A DNA stretch of 64,000 nt, from positions 62,001-126,000 of the forward strand of contig JAWXBY010000033.1 of NCBI GenBank assembly GCA_034440355.1, read 5' to 3'. Below the pieces are notes generated by a model that saw only the letters and a list, made by a program, of their open reading frames with translations, searched no databases and had not been told where the DNA came from. How positions within the stretch are numbered: the stretch's first letter is position 1; every line of letters begins with the position of its first letter. The position numbers were made by a program, and so were the translations under genes. Below are positions 26,651-35,750 of this stretch, piece after piece. This DNA is from SZUA-430 sp034440355. Its GTDB lineage: Bacteria; Pseudomonadota; Alphaproteobacteria; Micropepsales; Micropepsaceae.

Positions 26651-27808
26651 ATGTTCGAACTCACGCCGGCGCAGACGGCCATCGGCGACGCCGTCGGGCG
26701 CATTTGCGCGAAGTACGACGACGCCTATTGGCTTGCGCGCGACAACGATCATCGTTTTCCGGACGAGTTCGTGCGCGATATCGCGGCCGGTGGCTTTCTC
26801 GGCATTGCGATGCCGGAGAGCGCGGGTGGTTCGGGGCTTGGCGTTACCGAAGCGGCGGTGATGATGCATCGCATCGCTTCGTCCGGCGCGGCGATGACAG
26901 GCGTGTCGGCGGTGCACATCAACATTTTCGGGCCGCATCCGATTGCGGTGTTCGGCACCGATGCGCAGAAGGCGCGCATCTTGCCGCCGCTCATCAAAGG
27001 CGAGACGCGGTGCTGTTTCGGCGTGACGGAGCCGGACGCGGGCCTCGACACATCGTCGATCAAGACGCGGGCGGAACGGTCCGGCAATCAGTGGGTCGTG
27101 AACGGACGCAAGATGTGGACGACCACGGCGCAGACGGCGACGCATATTCTGCTGCTCGCGCGCACGTCGCCCAAGGGCCGGAAGCCGACCGACGGGTTGA
27201 GTTTGTTCTACACGGCGCTCGACCGCGCGCATGTGGAGGTGCGCGAGATCGCGAAGATGGGGCGGCATGCGGTCGACACGAACATGCTGTTCATCGATAA
27301 TTTGCCGGTGCCTGCCGACGACTTGGTCGGTGAGGAGGGCAAGGGGTTCGACTATCTGCTGCATGCGTTCAACCCCGAGCGCATTCTGATTGCGGCGGAG
27401 GCGATCGGCGTTGGGCAGGATGCTTTGCGGCGTGCTGCGAAGTATGCGCGCGAGCGCGTCGTGTTCGGGCGGCCGATCGGGCAGAACCAGGCGATCCAGC
27501 ACCCGCTTGCGCGGTCGTGGGCTGAGCTTCAGGCGGCGTGGCTGATGACGATGAACGCTGCGGCGCTCTACGACGCAGGCAAACCGTGCGGCTTGGAGGC
27601 GAACGCCGCGAAATATCTCGCCGCGGAGGCTGCGTTTCGCGCTTGCGAGACGGCGGTGATGACGCATGGCGGGATGGGCTATGCGCGCGAGTTCCATGTC
27701 GAGCGGCTGTTCCGCGAAGTGCTGATCGCCCGTATTGCGCCGGTCAGCCGCGAGATGATCTTGAACTTCATTGCAGAGAAGGCACTGGGACTGCCGAAAT
27801 CCTACTAG
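26651..27808 (+). CDS. acyl-CoA dehydrogenase family protein
   Basis: 385 residues with the standard acyl-CoA dehydrogenase layout: N-terminal helical domain (ELTPAQTAIGDAVGRI), the middle sheet with CFGVTEPDAGLDTSSI and the C-terminal four-helix domain (ARERVVFGRPIGQNQAIQHPLA, GGMGYAREFHVERLFREV). FAD-dependent oxidation of an acyl-CoA is expected. It follows the phosphatidyltransferase by 1 nt, with ATG at 26651; a link between the two activities is not known. Confidence 0.92.
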   Translation: MFELTPAQTAIGDAVGRICAKYDDAYWLARDNDHRFPDEFVRDIAAGGFLGIAMPESAGGSGLGVTEAAVMMHRIASSGAAMTGVSAVHINIFGPHPIAVFGTDAQKARILPPLIKGETRCCFGVTEPDAGLDTSSIKTRAERSGNQWVVNGRKMWTTTAQTATHILLLARTSPKGRKPTDGLSLFYTALDRAHVEVREIAKMGRHAVDTNMLFIDNLPVPADDLVGEEGKGFDYLLHAFNPERILIAAEAIGVGQDALRRAAKYARERVVFGRPIGQNQAIQHPLARSWAELQAAWLMTMNAAALYDAGKPCGLEANAAKYLAAEAAFRACETAVMTHGGMGYAREFHVERLFREVLIARIAPVSREMILNFIAEKALGLPKSY

Positions 27809-27923
27809 CCATTGACCTGTGCGACTGGGCCCCGATACGCTTTTGCGCAAGGTTGTCGTTTGACGTTGCGATGCGGTGGGGCCAGCCCGAGCGCAGCAGA
27901 CGACCTTCGAACGAGGGTGAACC

Positions 27924-28472
27924 ATGAGAATTTTCGTGCGCGTTGCTGCAGTCGCCTTGGCTGCGGGCTTGATGGGCGGCCCCGCGGCGGCGGCGCCTGA
28001 GCCTGGCAAGACTGATCCGCAAGCGAGCGAGCCGACGACGGTGAGGAACCCGGCGCGTGCGCAGTTCTACATCCGTCAGGGCTTGCCCGCCCCCTATCGC
28101 GGCAAAGCGAATCCTCTGGCGACGACGGTGCCGGCGGTGATCAAAGGCGCGGATCTCTACAACGCGCGTTGCGCGTCGTGTCATGGGTTGATGGGGTTCG
28201 GGAATGGCGTGGCCGGCGGTGCGCTGCGTCCGCGTCCCGCGGATCTTGCGTGGAGCCTTTCGAGTTCGGAGATCAAGGACGACTATCTGTTCTGGACGAT
28301 CGCCGAAGGCGGTGCGCAATTCGGCTCGAACATGCCGGCGTATAAGAACGGTCTGAAAGACTATCAGGTCTGGGAAATCATCACCTATATGCGTGCGGCG
28401 TTCGAAGGGCGTGAAGCGCGCGCGCCCTCCGATGGCACGCGTCAGGCGATGGCGACGGCCGAGCATCGCTGA
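27924..28472 (+). CDS. cytochrome c family protein
   Basis: 182 residues with a signal peptide (MRIFVRVAAVALAAGLMGG). One haem-binding CASCH motif near residue 86 and a downstream methionine in SNMPAYKNG for the sixth ligand make a class I mono-haem c-type cytochrome. An N-terminal 50-residue segment before the haem is extra. It would carry electrons in the periplasm; partner oxidase not visible. Preceded by 115 nt without a gene. Confidence 0.9.
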   Translation: MRIFVRVAAVALAAGLMGGPAAAAPEPGKTDPQASEPTTVRNPARAQFYIRQGLPAPYRGKANPLATTVPAVIKGADLYNARCASCHGLMGFGNGVAGGALRPRPADLAWSLSSSEIKDDYLFWTIAEGGAQFGSNMPAYKNGLKDYQVWEIITYMRAAFEGREARAPSDGTRQAMATAEHR

Positions 28473-28493
28473 CGCTCGACCCTGATTCGCGGA

Positions 28494-29471
28494 CTAGGCG
28501 ACCAGCGCCTTGCCCAATCGCGCTCGAATGATTTGTTCGGCTTCGGTGACGATGCGTTCGATCAGGTCTTTGCAGGTGGGGATGTCGTGGATGAGGCCTT
28601 GGACCATGCCCGCGGACCAGATGCCGTGGTTGGGGTCGCCGGCTTCGTAGACCACTTTGCCGCGTTGGCCTGAGACCAAGTGAGCGATGTCTTCGATCTT
28701 GGCGCCGCCCTTCCGTTCGATGGCGACGACTTCTTGGCTTACGGCGTTCTTCGCGACGCGGGCGGTGTTGTGCAGCGTGCGGAAGATGAGGTCGGTGGCG
28801 CGTTCGTCGTTGGCGACCATCTGCTCCTTCACCTTCTGATGGATCGGGCTTTCGACGGTGCACATAAAGCGGGTGCCCATGTTGATGCCTTCGGCGCCCA
28901 GCGCGAGGGCAGCGACAAGGCCGCGGGCGTCGCCGAAGCCGCCTGACGCGACCATCGGGATTTTCACCTTGTCGGCGGCGGCGGGGATGAGGATGAGGCC
29001 CGGGATGTCGTCTTCGCCGGGATGGCCTGCGCATTCAAAGCCGTCGATCGAGATGGCGTCGACGCCCATGCGTTCGGCCGACAACGCGTGGCGGACGGCC
29101 GTGCACTTGTGGATGACTTTGATGCCGTGCTGCTTGAAGTGGTCGACGTGTTCTTGTGGTTTGTAGCCGGCGGTTTCGACGATCTTGATGCCCGACTCGA
29201 TGATCGCTTGGCGGTACTCGGCGTAGGGCGGCGGCTTGAGGGCAGGCAGGATGGTCAAGTTCACGCCGAACGGCTTGTCGGTCAGGTCGCGGCACCGCGC
29301 GATTTCCTTCGTGAGTTCGTCCGGCGTCGGCTGCGTGAGCGCGGTGATGAAGCCGAGCGCGCCGGCGTTGGCGACGGCCGAGACCAGTTGCGCGCGGCCA
29401 ACCCATTGCATGCCGCCTTGGACGATGGGGTGTTTCACCCCAAACATTTCGGTGAAGCGTGTTTTGATCAC
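28494..29471 (-). CDS. nitronate monooxygenase family flavoprotein
   Basis: 325 residues, a TIM-barrel FMN enzyme. The N-terminus has VIKTRFTEMFGVKHPIVQGGMQWVG, then GFECAGHPGEDD (with His near the active site), and GGFGDARGL for phosphate binding. Members oxidise alkyl nitronates or act as enoyl reductases. I choose GTG at 29471 because GGAG lies 6 nt upstream and the family starts here; the frame runs to 29537 with no support. It is alone in its strand context between cytochrome c and the methyltransferase. Confidence 0.92.
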   Translation of the reverse strand: MIKTRFTEMFGVKHPIVQGGMQWVGRAQLVSAVANAGALGFITALTQPTPDELTKEIARCRDLTDKPFGVNLTILPALKPPPYAEYRQAIIESGIKIVETAGYKPQEHVDHFKQHGIKVIHKCTAVRHALSAERMGVDAISIDGFECAGHPGEDDIPGLILIPAAADKVKIPMVASGGFGDARGLVAALALGAEGINMGTRFMCTVESPIHQKVKEQMVANDERATDLIFRTLHNTARVAKNAVSQEVVAIERKGGAKIEDIAHLVSGQRGKVVYEAGDPNHGIWSAGMVQGLIHDIPTCKDLIERIVTEAEQIIRARLGKALVA

Positions 29472-29543
29472 GGGCGTCTCCCAGTTTTGCGAATGGCTTA
29501 TGGGAGGAGAGTGGCCCGGCGCGCCGCCGCCTGACAAGCGGGC

Positions 29544-30344
29544 TTAGCGGCGGCGGGCGATGATCTCGAGCACGATCGGCGTCACCATGCGCGTGCCGCC
29601 GTCGGATTCCGCACGGTCAAGGGCGGTCATGGCGTCAGTTGCTTGCGCTGCGGTGAGGAAGCCGTCGGCGACCAGCTTGTCGCGAAAGCCGCGCGCGAAG
29701 GCGGTCGGCCAGAGCCAGACGTGGTTGTCGGGCGTCACGACATCGACGATGGGGGTCAGCGAGATGATGTCGAAGCCTGCTTCTTCGAGGAGGCGCGGTA
29801 GCGAGAGCGCACTGTCGATGTTGGCGCCAGTCTTGGCGACGCTGTCGATAACGGCGGTGACGAACGTGCTGAACGCGGGCGAATGCGGGGCGAGGCCCCA
29901 TGAGGCGTAGTTCAGGTATTCGTGGAAGACGGCGACGCCGCCGGGTTTGAGCGCGCGTGCGATGTTGGCGACACCGAGTCCAGGCTTTGTCAGCCACGAG
30001 AATACCCAGCGGCACCACGCGGCGTCGGCGATGCTTTCGCCGATCGGCGTTTCGGTTATGTCGCCTTCGATCGTCGTGACATTGCTTGCGGCGGCGTGGC
30101 GCAGAACATCGAGGAAGCGTGTGGAGCGTTCGATCGCGATGACGCGACCCTTGGGACCCACGATCTCGGCGAGGTCGAGGCTGGCGTAGCCGGGGCCGCT
30201 GCCGACATCGACAACGGTTTGACCTTGCGTCACGCCGGCGCGGCGCCAGGCGTCGTACATGCGCGGACGCCAGACGCGGTGCTGCAACTGCAGCCGTGCG
30301 ATCTCTGCGTCGTGCGTGCCTAGGACGTAGTTGCGTTCGGTCAT
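29544..30344 (-). CDS. class I SAM-dependent methyltransferase
   Basis: 266 residues. The SAM-binding motif I is VVDVGSGPGYASLDLA near residue 40, followed by an acidic strand end (VIAIERS) and motif IV-like ADAAWCRWVFSWL. The C-terminal half holds no other recognised domain. Substrate not predictable; similar enzymes methylate small molecules or quinone-like lipids. It ends 73 nt from the nitronate monooxygenase start. Confidence 0.88.
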   Translation of the reverse strand: MTERNYVLGTHDAEIARLQLQHRVWRPRMYDAWRRAGVTQGQTVVDVGSGPGYASLDLAEIVGPKGRVIAIERSTRFLDVLRHAAASNVTTIEGDITETPIGESIADAAWCRWVFSWLTKPGLGVANIARALKPGGVAVFHEYLNYASWGLAPHSPAFSTFVTAVIDSVAKTGANIDSALSLPRLLEEAGFDIISLTPIVDVVTPDNHVWLWPTAFARGFRDKLVADGFLTAAQATDAMTALDRAESDGGTRMVTPIVLEIIARRR

Positions 30345-30420
30345 GCGTGTCTCCCGTCGAGTCCGTGGCGACTCTAGGAACGGCGCTTGCCGCGTTCCAC
30401 CCGTTTCCTGACGGCGAAGT

Positions 30421-31332
30421 CTACGGTCCCTCGACTTTCACGCCCTTAGCGCGGAGCATGGTGATGACGCTGTCTTTGCCGGCGAGATGGGCGGCGCCGA
30501 CGACGATGACGTGGGTGCGGCCGTCGGCCATCATCTTTTCGATTTGCGGCAGCCACTTGACGTGACGTCCGATCATCATGCGTTCGTTGAGGACGGGGAT
30601 GTCTTTCGTGCCGTCGTTTAGGATTTTGTCGAGCGCCTTCAGGTTGCCCTTGCGCCAGGCCGTGATCATGTCGTTGAGCATGTCCGGCGCCGTTTCGATC
30701 TGGTCGAGACTGACGACGAGGTATTCGATTTCCTGCTCGCGCGTCAGGCCGGCGAAGACGTTGAGTTGATCTTCGATCGTCTCAAGCGTTGCGCGTTCTT
30801 TTCCGTTTTCTTTGGTCCAGTTCCACACCTGTTGGTCGACGCCGGAGCTGGGGTCGAAGCCCTTCGAGACGATCCACTGAACGCCGACGGTGATCGCGGC
30901 GAGCCATGGACGCAGTGGGTCGAGGGCTGCCGCCTGCAGGCCGATCGATGCGGTGACACGTTCGAGTTTCGCGCGGCGTTCGGGCGCCAGCAGTTGGCGC
31001 AGCGTCGTGCCTTGCGGCAGCAGGCCGAGGTTGACGATCAGGTCTTTGGTGGCGGCAGGGTCTTTGGCTTTGTCGAGATCGATTTCGAAGACCACGACCT
31101 TCGCTTCATTGAGCGCGGCGTCGAGGGCCGGGGTGCGCCAGTTCACGTCCTTGGGCAGAAGATGCACGGAGCCGAAGAGGTAGACGTCGCCTTGCGGGCC
31201 ATCGATCTTCCAGATCGCGGGGGCGTCCGGCGTCGTGTCGCGCGCGAATGCCGGCGAGGTTGATTCGGCGACGACGAGGCAGGCGGCGAAGGCTGCGGCA
31301 AGCAATACGCGGAAGAACGGAACGCTCGGCAT
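30421..31332 (-). CDS. TraB/GumN family protein
   Basis: 303 residues with a signal peptide (MPSVPFFRVLLAAAFAACLVVA). The TraB/GumN landmarks are VYLFGSVHLLPKDVNW near the N-terminus and VIVVGAAHLAGKDSVITML near the C-terminus; these GxxH motifs mark the Tiki-like protease superfamily, where they bind metal. Periplasmic function unknown in bacteria. Divergent from prfC by 152 nt. Confidence 0.9.
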   Translation of the reverse strand: MPSVPFFRVLLAAAFAACLVVAESTSPAFARDTTPDAPAIWKIDGPQGDVYLFGSVHLLPKDVNWRTPALDAALNEAKVVVFEIDLDKAKDPAATKDLIVNLGLLPQGTTLRQLLAPERRAKLERVTASIGLQAAALDPLRPWLAAITVGVQWIVSKGFDPSSGVDQQVWNWTKENGKERATLETIEDQLNVFAGLTREQEIEYLVVSLDQIETAPDMLNDMITAWRKGNLKALDKILNDGTKDIPVLNERMMIGRHVKWLPQIEKMMADGRTHVIVVGAAHLAGKDSVITMLRAKGVKVEGP

Positions 31333-31484
31333 TTCGGGGACCCCATCTTGTGCCGATGGAGATTAGCGGCGGCGTTTGGGCTTATCTATCCCACAAATGC
31401 GGGGCCCTGCTTGCGATTGTCACAAGAGTGTTTCGCGGCGGGGCGCAATCCGGTACAAGGCGCGCCTTGTTTCGAGACCGTGTC

Positions 31485-33068
31485 ATGACTGACGTTCAAG
31501 AGATTGTCGATCACACGCCCGCGGAAGCTGCCGCGCGGCGGCGCACGTTTGCGATCATCTCACATCCTGACGCGGGTAAGACGACGCTGACCGAGCATTT
31601 GCTGTTGATGGGCGGCGCGATCCATTTGGCCGGCGAAGTGAAGGCCAAGCGCGACCGGCGACGCGCGCGGTCGGACTGGATGAAGATCGAGCAGGAGCGC
31701 GGCATCTCGGTCACGACCGCGGTGATGACGTTCGAGTATGGCGGGCTGGTGTTCAATTTGCTCGACACGCCGGGCCACGAGGACTTTTCGGAAGACACCT
31801 ATCGCACGCTGACGGCGGCGGACTCCGCGATCATGGTGATCGACGCGGCGAAAGGCATCGAGGCGCAGACGCGCAAGCTGGTCGAAGTTTGCCGACTTCG
31901 CGACATTCCGATCCTGACCTTCATCAACAAGATGGACCGCGAGGCGCGTGATCCGTTTGAGTTGATCGAGGAGATTTCCGATCAGTTGCAGCTGCACGTC
32001 TCGCCGATGATGTGGCCGGCGGGATCGGGTTTGAATTTTCGTGGCGTGATGGATTTTGCGACCGACACGTTCCTGCCGTTCGGGCGAGTGGGAGAGGCGG
32101 TCGGGCACAATCGGCTCGCCGATGTGTTGAGCGCCGAGGAGCATCAGCGTTTGACGAGCGAGATGGAATTGGCGCGCGGCGGGTATCCGGCGTTCGAGCT
32201 GAAGACGTTTCGCGAGGGGCATCAGACGCCGGTCTATTTCGGCGCGGCGTTGAAGAATTTCGGCGTGCGGCAGCTGCTTGAAGGGCTTGGCCGCTATGCG
32301 CCGGCTCCGCGCGAGCAGGCCACCGTGCAGCGGGTGGTCAAGCCGTCGGACGACAAGGTTGCGGGCTTCGTGTTCAAGGTTCAGGCGAACATGGATCCGA
32401 ACCATCGCGACCGCGTGGCGTTCATGCGCGTGTGCTCCGGCCACTTCAAGCGCGGCATGAAGCTGAAGCAATCGGGTTCGGGGAAGATGATCAGCATCCA
32501 CAACCCGATCCTGTTCTTCGCGCAATCCCGCGCGACGGTCGACGAAGCGTGGCCCGGCGATATTATCGGCATTCCCAATCACGGCGTGCTGCGCGTCGGG
32601 GATACGCTGACCGAAGGCGAGGATCTGACCTTTACGGGGATTCCGAACTTCGCGCCTGAAATCGTCCGGCGGGTGCGGCTGGCGGATCCGTTGAAGGCCA
32701 AGCATCTGCAGCGCGCGCTGGAGGCGTTGGCCGAAGAGGGTGTGACGCAGGTGTTCCGCGCCAAGATCGGCTCGCAGTGGTTCGTGGGCGTCGTCGGACA
32801 GTTGCAGCTCGACGTGCTGGCGAGCCGGATCAAGGCCGAGTATGGGCTTGAGGTGGCGTTCGAGCCGGGGCTGTTCGAGACGGCGCGCTGGGTGGCGAGC
32901 GACGATCCGGTCGAGCTGAAACGCTTCCTCGATGCGCATCAGGGCAACATGGCCGACGACGGCGACGGCTCGCCCGTGTTCATGGCGAAGAGCGCGTGGG
33001 AATTGCGCTATTCGGCCGAGCGTTGGCCGAAGATCAAATTCACAGCGACGCGCGAGCGCCGTCACTAA
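31485..33068 (+). CDS. prfC: peptide chain release factor 3
   Basis: 527 residues. GTPase that frees RF1/RF2 from the ribosome after termination. It has the G1 loop SHPDAGKTTLTEH, G3 DTPGHEDFSEDTYRTL and G4 NKMDRE, then the RF3-specific middle and C-terminal domains (GDTLTEGEDLTFTG, FRAKIGSQWFVGVVGQLQLDVL). The ATG at 31485 is the first that matches the family; the frame continues upstream without support. Confidence 0.97.
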   Translation: MTDVQEIVDHTPAEAAARRRTFAIISHPDAGKTTLTEHLLLMGGAIHLAGEVKAKRDRRRARSDWMKIEQERGISVTTAVMTFEYGGLVFNLLDTPGHEDFSEDTYRTLTAADSAIMVIDAAKGIEAQTRKLVEVCRLRDIPILTFINKMDREARDPFELIEEISDQLQLHVSPMMWPAGSGLNFRGVMDFATDTFLPFGRVGEAVGHNRLADVLSAEEHQRLTSEMELARGGYPAFELKTFREGHQTPVYFGAALKNFGVRQLLEGLGRYAPAPREQATVQRVVKPSDDKVAGFVFKVQANMDPNHRDRVAFMRVCSGHFKRGMKLKQSGSGKMISIHNPILFFAQSRATVDEAWPGDIIGIPNHGVLRVGDTLTEGEDLTFTGIPNFAPEIVRRVRLADPLKAKHLQRALEALAEEGVTQVFRAKIGSQWFVGVVGQLQLDVLASRIKAEYGLEVAFEPGLFETARWVASDDPVELKRFLDAHQGNMADDGDGSPVFMAKSAWELRYSAERWPKIKFTATRERRH

Positions 33069-33073
33069 GGGCG

Positions 33074-34189
33074 TCAGCTCGCTCTGGCGATGGCCGGTTG
33101 GGCGTCGGCTTCTTTGCGGACGCGCCAGAAGCGCATGACGCGCTGGGCGGCTTCGGGCGTGACCTTGTCGTAGAGTTCAAGGATGTTGTTCGTGCCCTTT
33201 TGTCCGTCCTTGTTTCGCTCTTCCAGGAAGAAGGCGATGGCGGCGAAGGTCGAACGGTCGAAGCGCATGGCGCGGCAGACGACGGCGACGCCTTCGGTGT
33301 TGCACGCGGTGACGATGCGGCCTGCCGTCTTCACGTCGATTTCGGCGAGCCGCGCGAAGGCGTGGATGAACTCTGTCACCTGCTTGTTGCGTAGCAGTTG
33401 GTGGAGCAGCGCTTCGTTGAGCAGTTTGCGGCGCGCCATTTCGGCGACGTAGACCATCGCTTTGCGATCGGCGTCTTTCACCTGGCGGACTTCGCCGGCG
33501 AATTCCTTGGCGGCGTCGGCGAAGGCTTTCTCGATGACTTCAGGCGGCAGGCTGTCGAGTTGTTGCGTGATTTTCGTACGCAGTTCCGACGACACGAACG
33601 AGAACATGTCCTGCAGCATGTCGGGCGGAACGTCGGCGCGCATGATCAGCGGCGCTTGCAAGGTCTCGCTCGTTTCGCTGCGTTCGACCACGCGGCGGCT
33701 GGTGGAGCGCGACAGTTTGGCGGCGGTGTTCGAGACGAGTTTTACGACGACCTGATCGTCGCCGTGTTCGACGATCGCCTCGGAGACAGCTTCCGAGACG
33801 GTGTGGCGGCCGGCAATGGCTTCGAGCCTGTCTTGCGCGGAGTGGCGCGCGATGGCGATGAGATCGTCGTCGCGCAGGACGGTGCTTTTCAGCAGCACGT
33901 CTTTGGCGACGCTGAACTCTTCGTCCGCCGCGAGGCGTTGGATCAGATTGTGCGGCGCGGAGGGGACGTTGGCGAATTGCTTGGCGAGCTGGCGGCGGAC
34001 GGCGGCGTCCATGTCGGTTGCGACGCGGCCCAAGATGGCGCCGAAGTGGTCGCGTTCGGTGTCGGAATAATCGGGGGCGGCGTCCAGGAAGACGTCGGTG
34101 AGCTTGCGCATGAGTTCGCGGCGCTTGTCGCTCGACGGCTCTTTGGCGAGGTCGATCAGGTCTTGCAGATGAGAGGTTTCTTGCGACAT
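33074..34189 (-). CDS. DUF2336 domain-containing protein
   Basis: About 371 residues from MSQETSHLQDLIDLAKEPSS. Helical repeats throughout, with the DUF2336 core (SSDKRRELMRKLTDVFLDAAPDYSDT-type sequence, DMDAAVRRQLAKQFANVP, then SVAKDVLLKSTVL). The family is common in alphaproteobacteria and has no known role, though members sit in chemotaxis and cell-cycle gene sets. It converges on prfC with 5 nt between stops. ATG at 34222 is an alternative start. Confidence 0.85.
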   Translation of the reverse strand: MSQETSHLQDLIDLAKEPSSDKRRELMRKLTDVFLDAAPDYSDTERDHFGAILGRVATDMDAAVRRQLAKQFANVPSAPHNLIQRLAADEEFSVAKDVLLKSTVLRDDDLIAIARHSAQDRLEAIAGRHTVSEAVSEAIVEHGDDQVVVKLVSNTAAKLSRSTSRRVVERSETSETLQAPLIMRADVPPDMLQDMFSFVSSELRTKITQQLDSLPPEVIEKAFADAAKEFAGEVRQVKDADRKAMVYVAEMARRKLLNEALLHQLLRNKQVTEFIHAFARLAEIDVKTAGRIVTACNTEGVAVVCRAMRFDRSTFAAIAFFLEERNKDGQKGTNNILELYDKVTPEAAQRVMRFWRVRKEADAQPAIARAS

Positions 34190-34262
34190 GACCCCGCCGA
34201 CACCCAGTTTTGTGCCGGGCATGATGTCGTTTCGCGGGTAAATTTTCGGTCAGGAACTATAG

Positions 34263-35477
34263 CTAACGCGCTTCAATGATCTCGACAAAAGTGTCGGGGT
34301 AGAAGCCGTTAAAGGCGGTTCTGAGCGCGCAAGAGTAGGCCCCCAGCTTCTGAAACTCGATCCAGTCGCCGGCACCTATCGTTTCCGGCAGGTCGATCAG
34401 ATAGTGGAGGACGTCGAGCGTGTCGCAGGTCGGGCCGAATGCTTTGAATGCCGCGAGACGGCCTTTCTTTTCGACGATCTTACCGCCAGGCCCTTCGCTG
34501 AAAACGCGCAGCGGATAGCGGACCGGCCAGTTCTGTAATGCGTATTCGTTGAGGCTACCGTAGATGCCGTCGTTGATGAAGACGGTGTAGTCGCGGCGCA
34601 GCGACACGCGCGTGATTACGGACAGACCGTCGGCGACGAGGGCTCGGCCGGGCTCGCAGTAGACCGGCGCGCGCTTCGGCAGATTGAGGTCGGCGAGACC
34701 TTCGCGGATCGCGTCGAAGAATTCGGTCAGAGGCGGGACGGTAACGTTCAGGTAATAGCCGGGGAAGCCGCCGCCGACATCGAGCGCCTCGAGTTCGACG
34801 CGCGCTTGCTGGAGCACTTCGGCGCAGCGGCCGAGAGCGGTTTTGTACGATTGCGGGTGGAGACACTGCGAACCGACGTGGAAGGTGAGCGCGGGTTTCG
34901 CGCCGGACTGCACGATTTTTCTGAGCAGCTGTGCGGCGGCTGTCGTGCCGATGCCGAATTTGCTCGACAGCTCTAGGAGTGCGCCGTCGGCGGGAACATA
35001 CAGGCGCACGAACAGCGTCAGCGCCGCGGCGATCGATTTGTCCGCGTCGCCGCCCGTTTCGCGCAGGATCGTGTTCAGTTCGTCTTCACTGTCCAACGCG
35101 AAATTGCGTACGCCGTATTTTTTGTACGCTTCGCCGGCCGCGCCGCGGATGCGCACGGGCGCCATGAAATGCACGCCGGCGTCGGGATAGCGTTCGCGCG
35201 CGAGTTTCACTTCGGCAAGCGAGGCGACGTCGAAGTGGCGGATGCCGGCGCCGTGCACGTGATCGACGACGGGAACCGCGTGGTTCGCTTTAACCGCGTA
35301 CATCGTTTCGCCGGGGAAGCCGTCGTGGAAGGCCTTCGCCGCCGCCTTGAAAGCGGGCGGAAACAACGCGTAAACGGGCAGCGACGGACGCTCTTTGTCG
35401 ATGAGTTCCGCGACGGACGAGAAGCGCGGCATTTCCTTTGCTGTTCGGGCCGGCGCCGCGTGGGCAGAGATTGACAT
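34263..35477 (-). CDS. type III PLP-dependent decarboxylase, ornithine decarboxylase type
   Basis: 404 residues, alanine-racemase-fold decarboxylase. The PLP lysine is Lys63 in YAVKANHA; DVGGGFPG binds phosphate, CEPGRALVADG and GPTCDTLDVL hold active-site residues, the latter with the ODC-type cysteine. Its size and the FNGFYPDTFVEI end match alphaproteobacterial ornithine (or ornithine/lysine) decarboxylase, which makes putrescine. The ATG at 35477 (MSISAHAAPAR) is chosen. The upstream region has a hairpin and an open frame that may be a regulatory leader. Confidence 0.88.
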   Translation of the reverse strand: MSISAHAAPARTAKEMPRFSSVAELIDKERPSLPVYALFPPAFKAAAKAFHDGFPGETMYAVKANHAVPVVDHVHGAGIRHFDVASLAEVKLARERYPDAGVHFMAPVRIRGAAGEAYKKYGVRNFALDSEDELNTILRETGGDADKSIAAALTLFVRLYVPADGALLELSSKFGIGTTAAAQLLRKIVQSGAKPALTFHVGSQCLHPQSYKTALGRCAEVLQQARVELEALDVGGGFPGYYLNVTVPPLTEFFDAIREGLADLNLPKRAPVYCEPGRALVADGLSVITRVSLRRDYTVFINDGIYGSLNEYALQNWPVRYPLRVFSEGPGGKIVEKKGRLAAFKAFGPTCDTLDVLHYLIDLPETIGAGDWIEFQKLGAYSCALRTAFNGFYPDTFVEIIEAR

Positions 35478-35611
35478 GCCGTTCTCTCTCGCGCGCCGCA
35501 TACCCGCGTGTGGTCGTTGAAGAAGGCGCGGGGATAGTGGATCGCGCGCCTTAGGTCAATCAAGCGCCGCGGTGGCGTTTTCCCGTCTTCGCGTGCGGGC
35601 CGTGCCGTCAT
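35478..35611 (-). promoter_or_regulatory. structured leader of the ornithine decarboxylase gene with a candidate upstream ORF
   Basis: Minus-strand leader. CCCGCG (35532-35527) pairs with CGCGGG (35508-35503) to form a hairpin whose loop encodes, in the frame starting ATG at 35611, PRAFFNDHTR. That frame begins MTARPAREDG, is rich in Arg and Pro, has no stop before the decarboxylase start and overlaps it. Ornithine decarboxylase genes of alphaproteobacteria are known to carry the speF RNA motif; E. coli speF has an ornithine-sensing arrest peptide ending in HFFNAR. Whether this leader is of either type is inference. Confidence 0.45.
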
Positions 35612-35750
35612 GCATTTGAAACAAATTTGAGCAGGACTGTTCACGCGGTGGTGAGAGTCGGGTTGTAGCGTCCGTCACACGGGGCAGTTGCCGGTTGCTT
35701 GCGTTGTGCGGCCGGTAACTTCGCGGGGGCTTAACATTGTGAGGCTCCTG

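Noticed and set aside
31560..33065. 501-codon frame antisense to prfC
   Set aside because: Mirror of RF3, no ribosome site.
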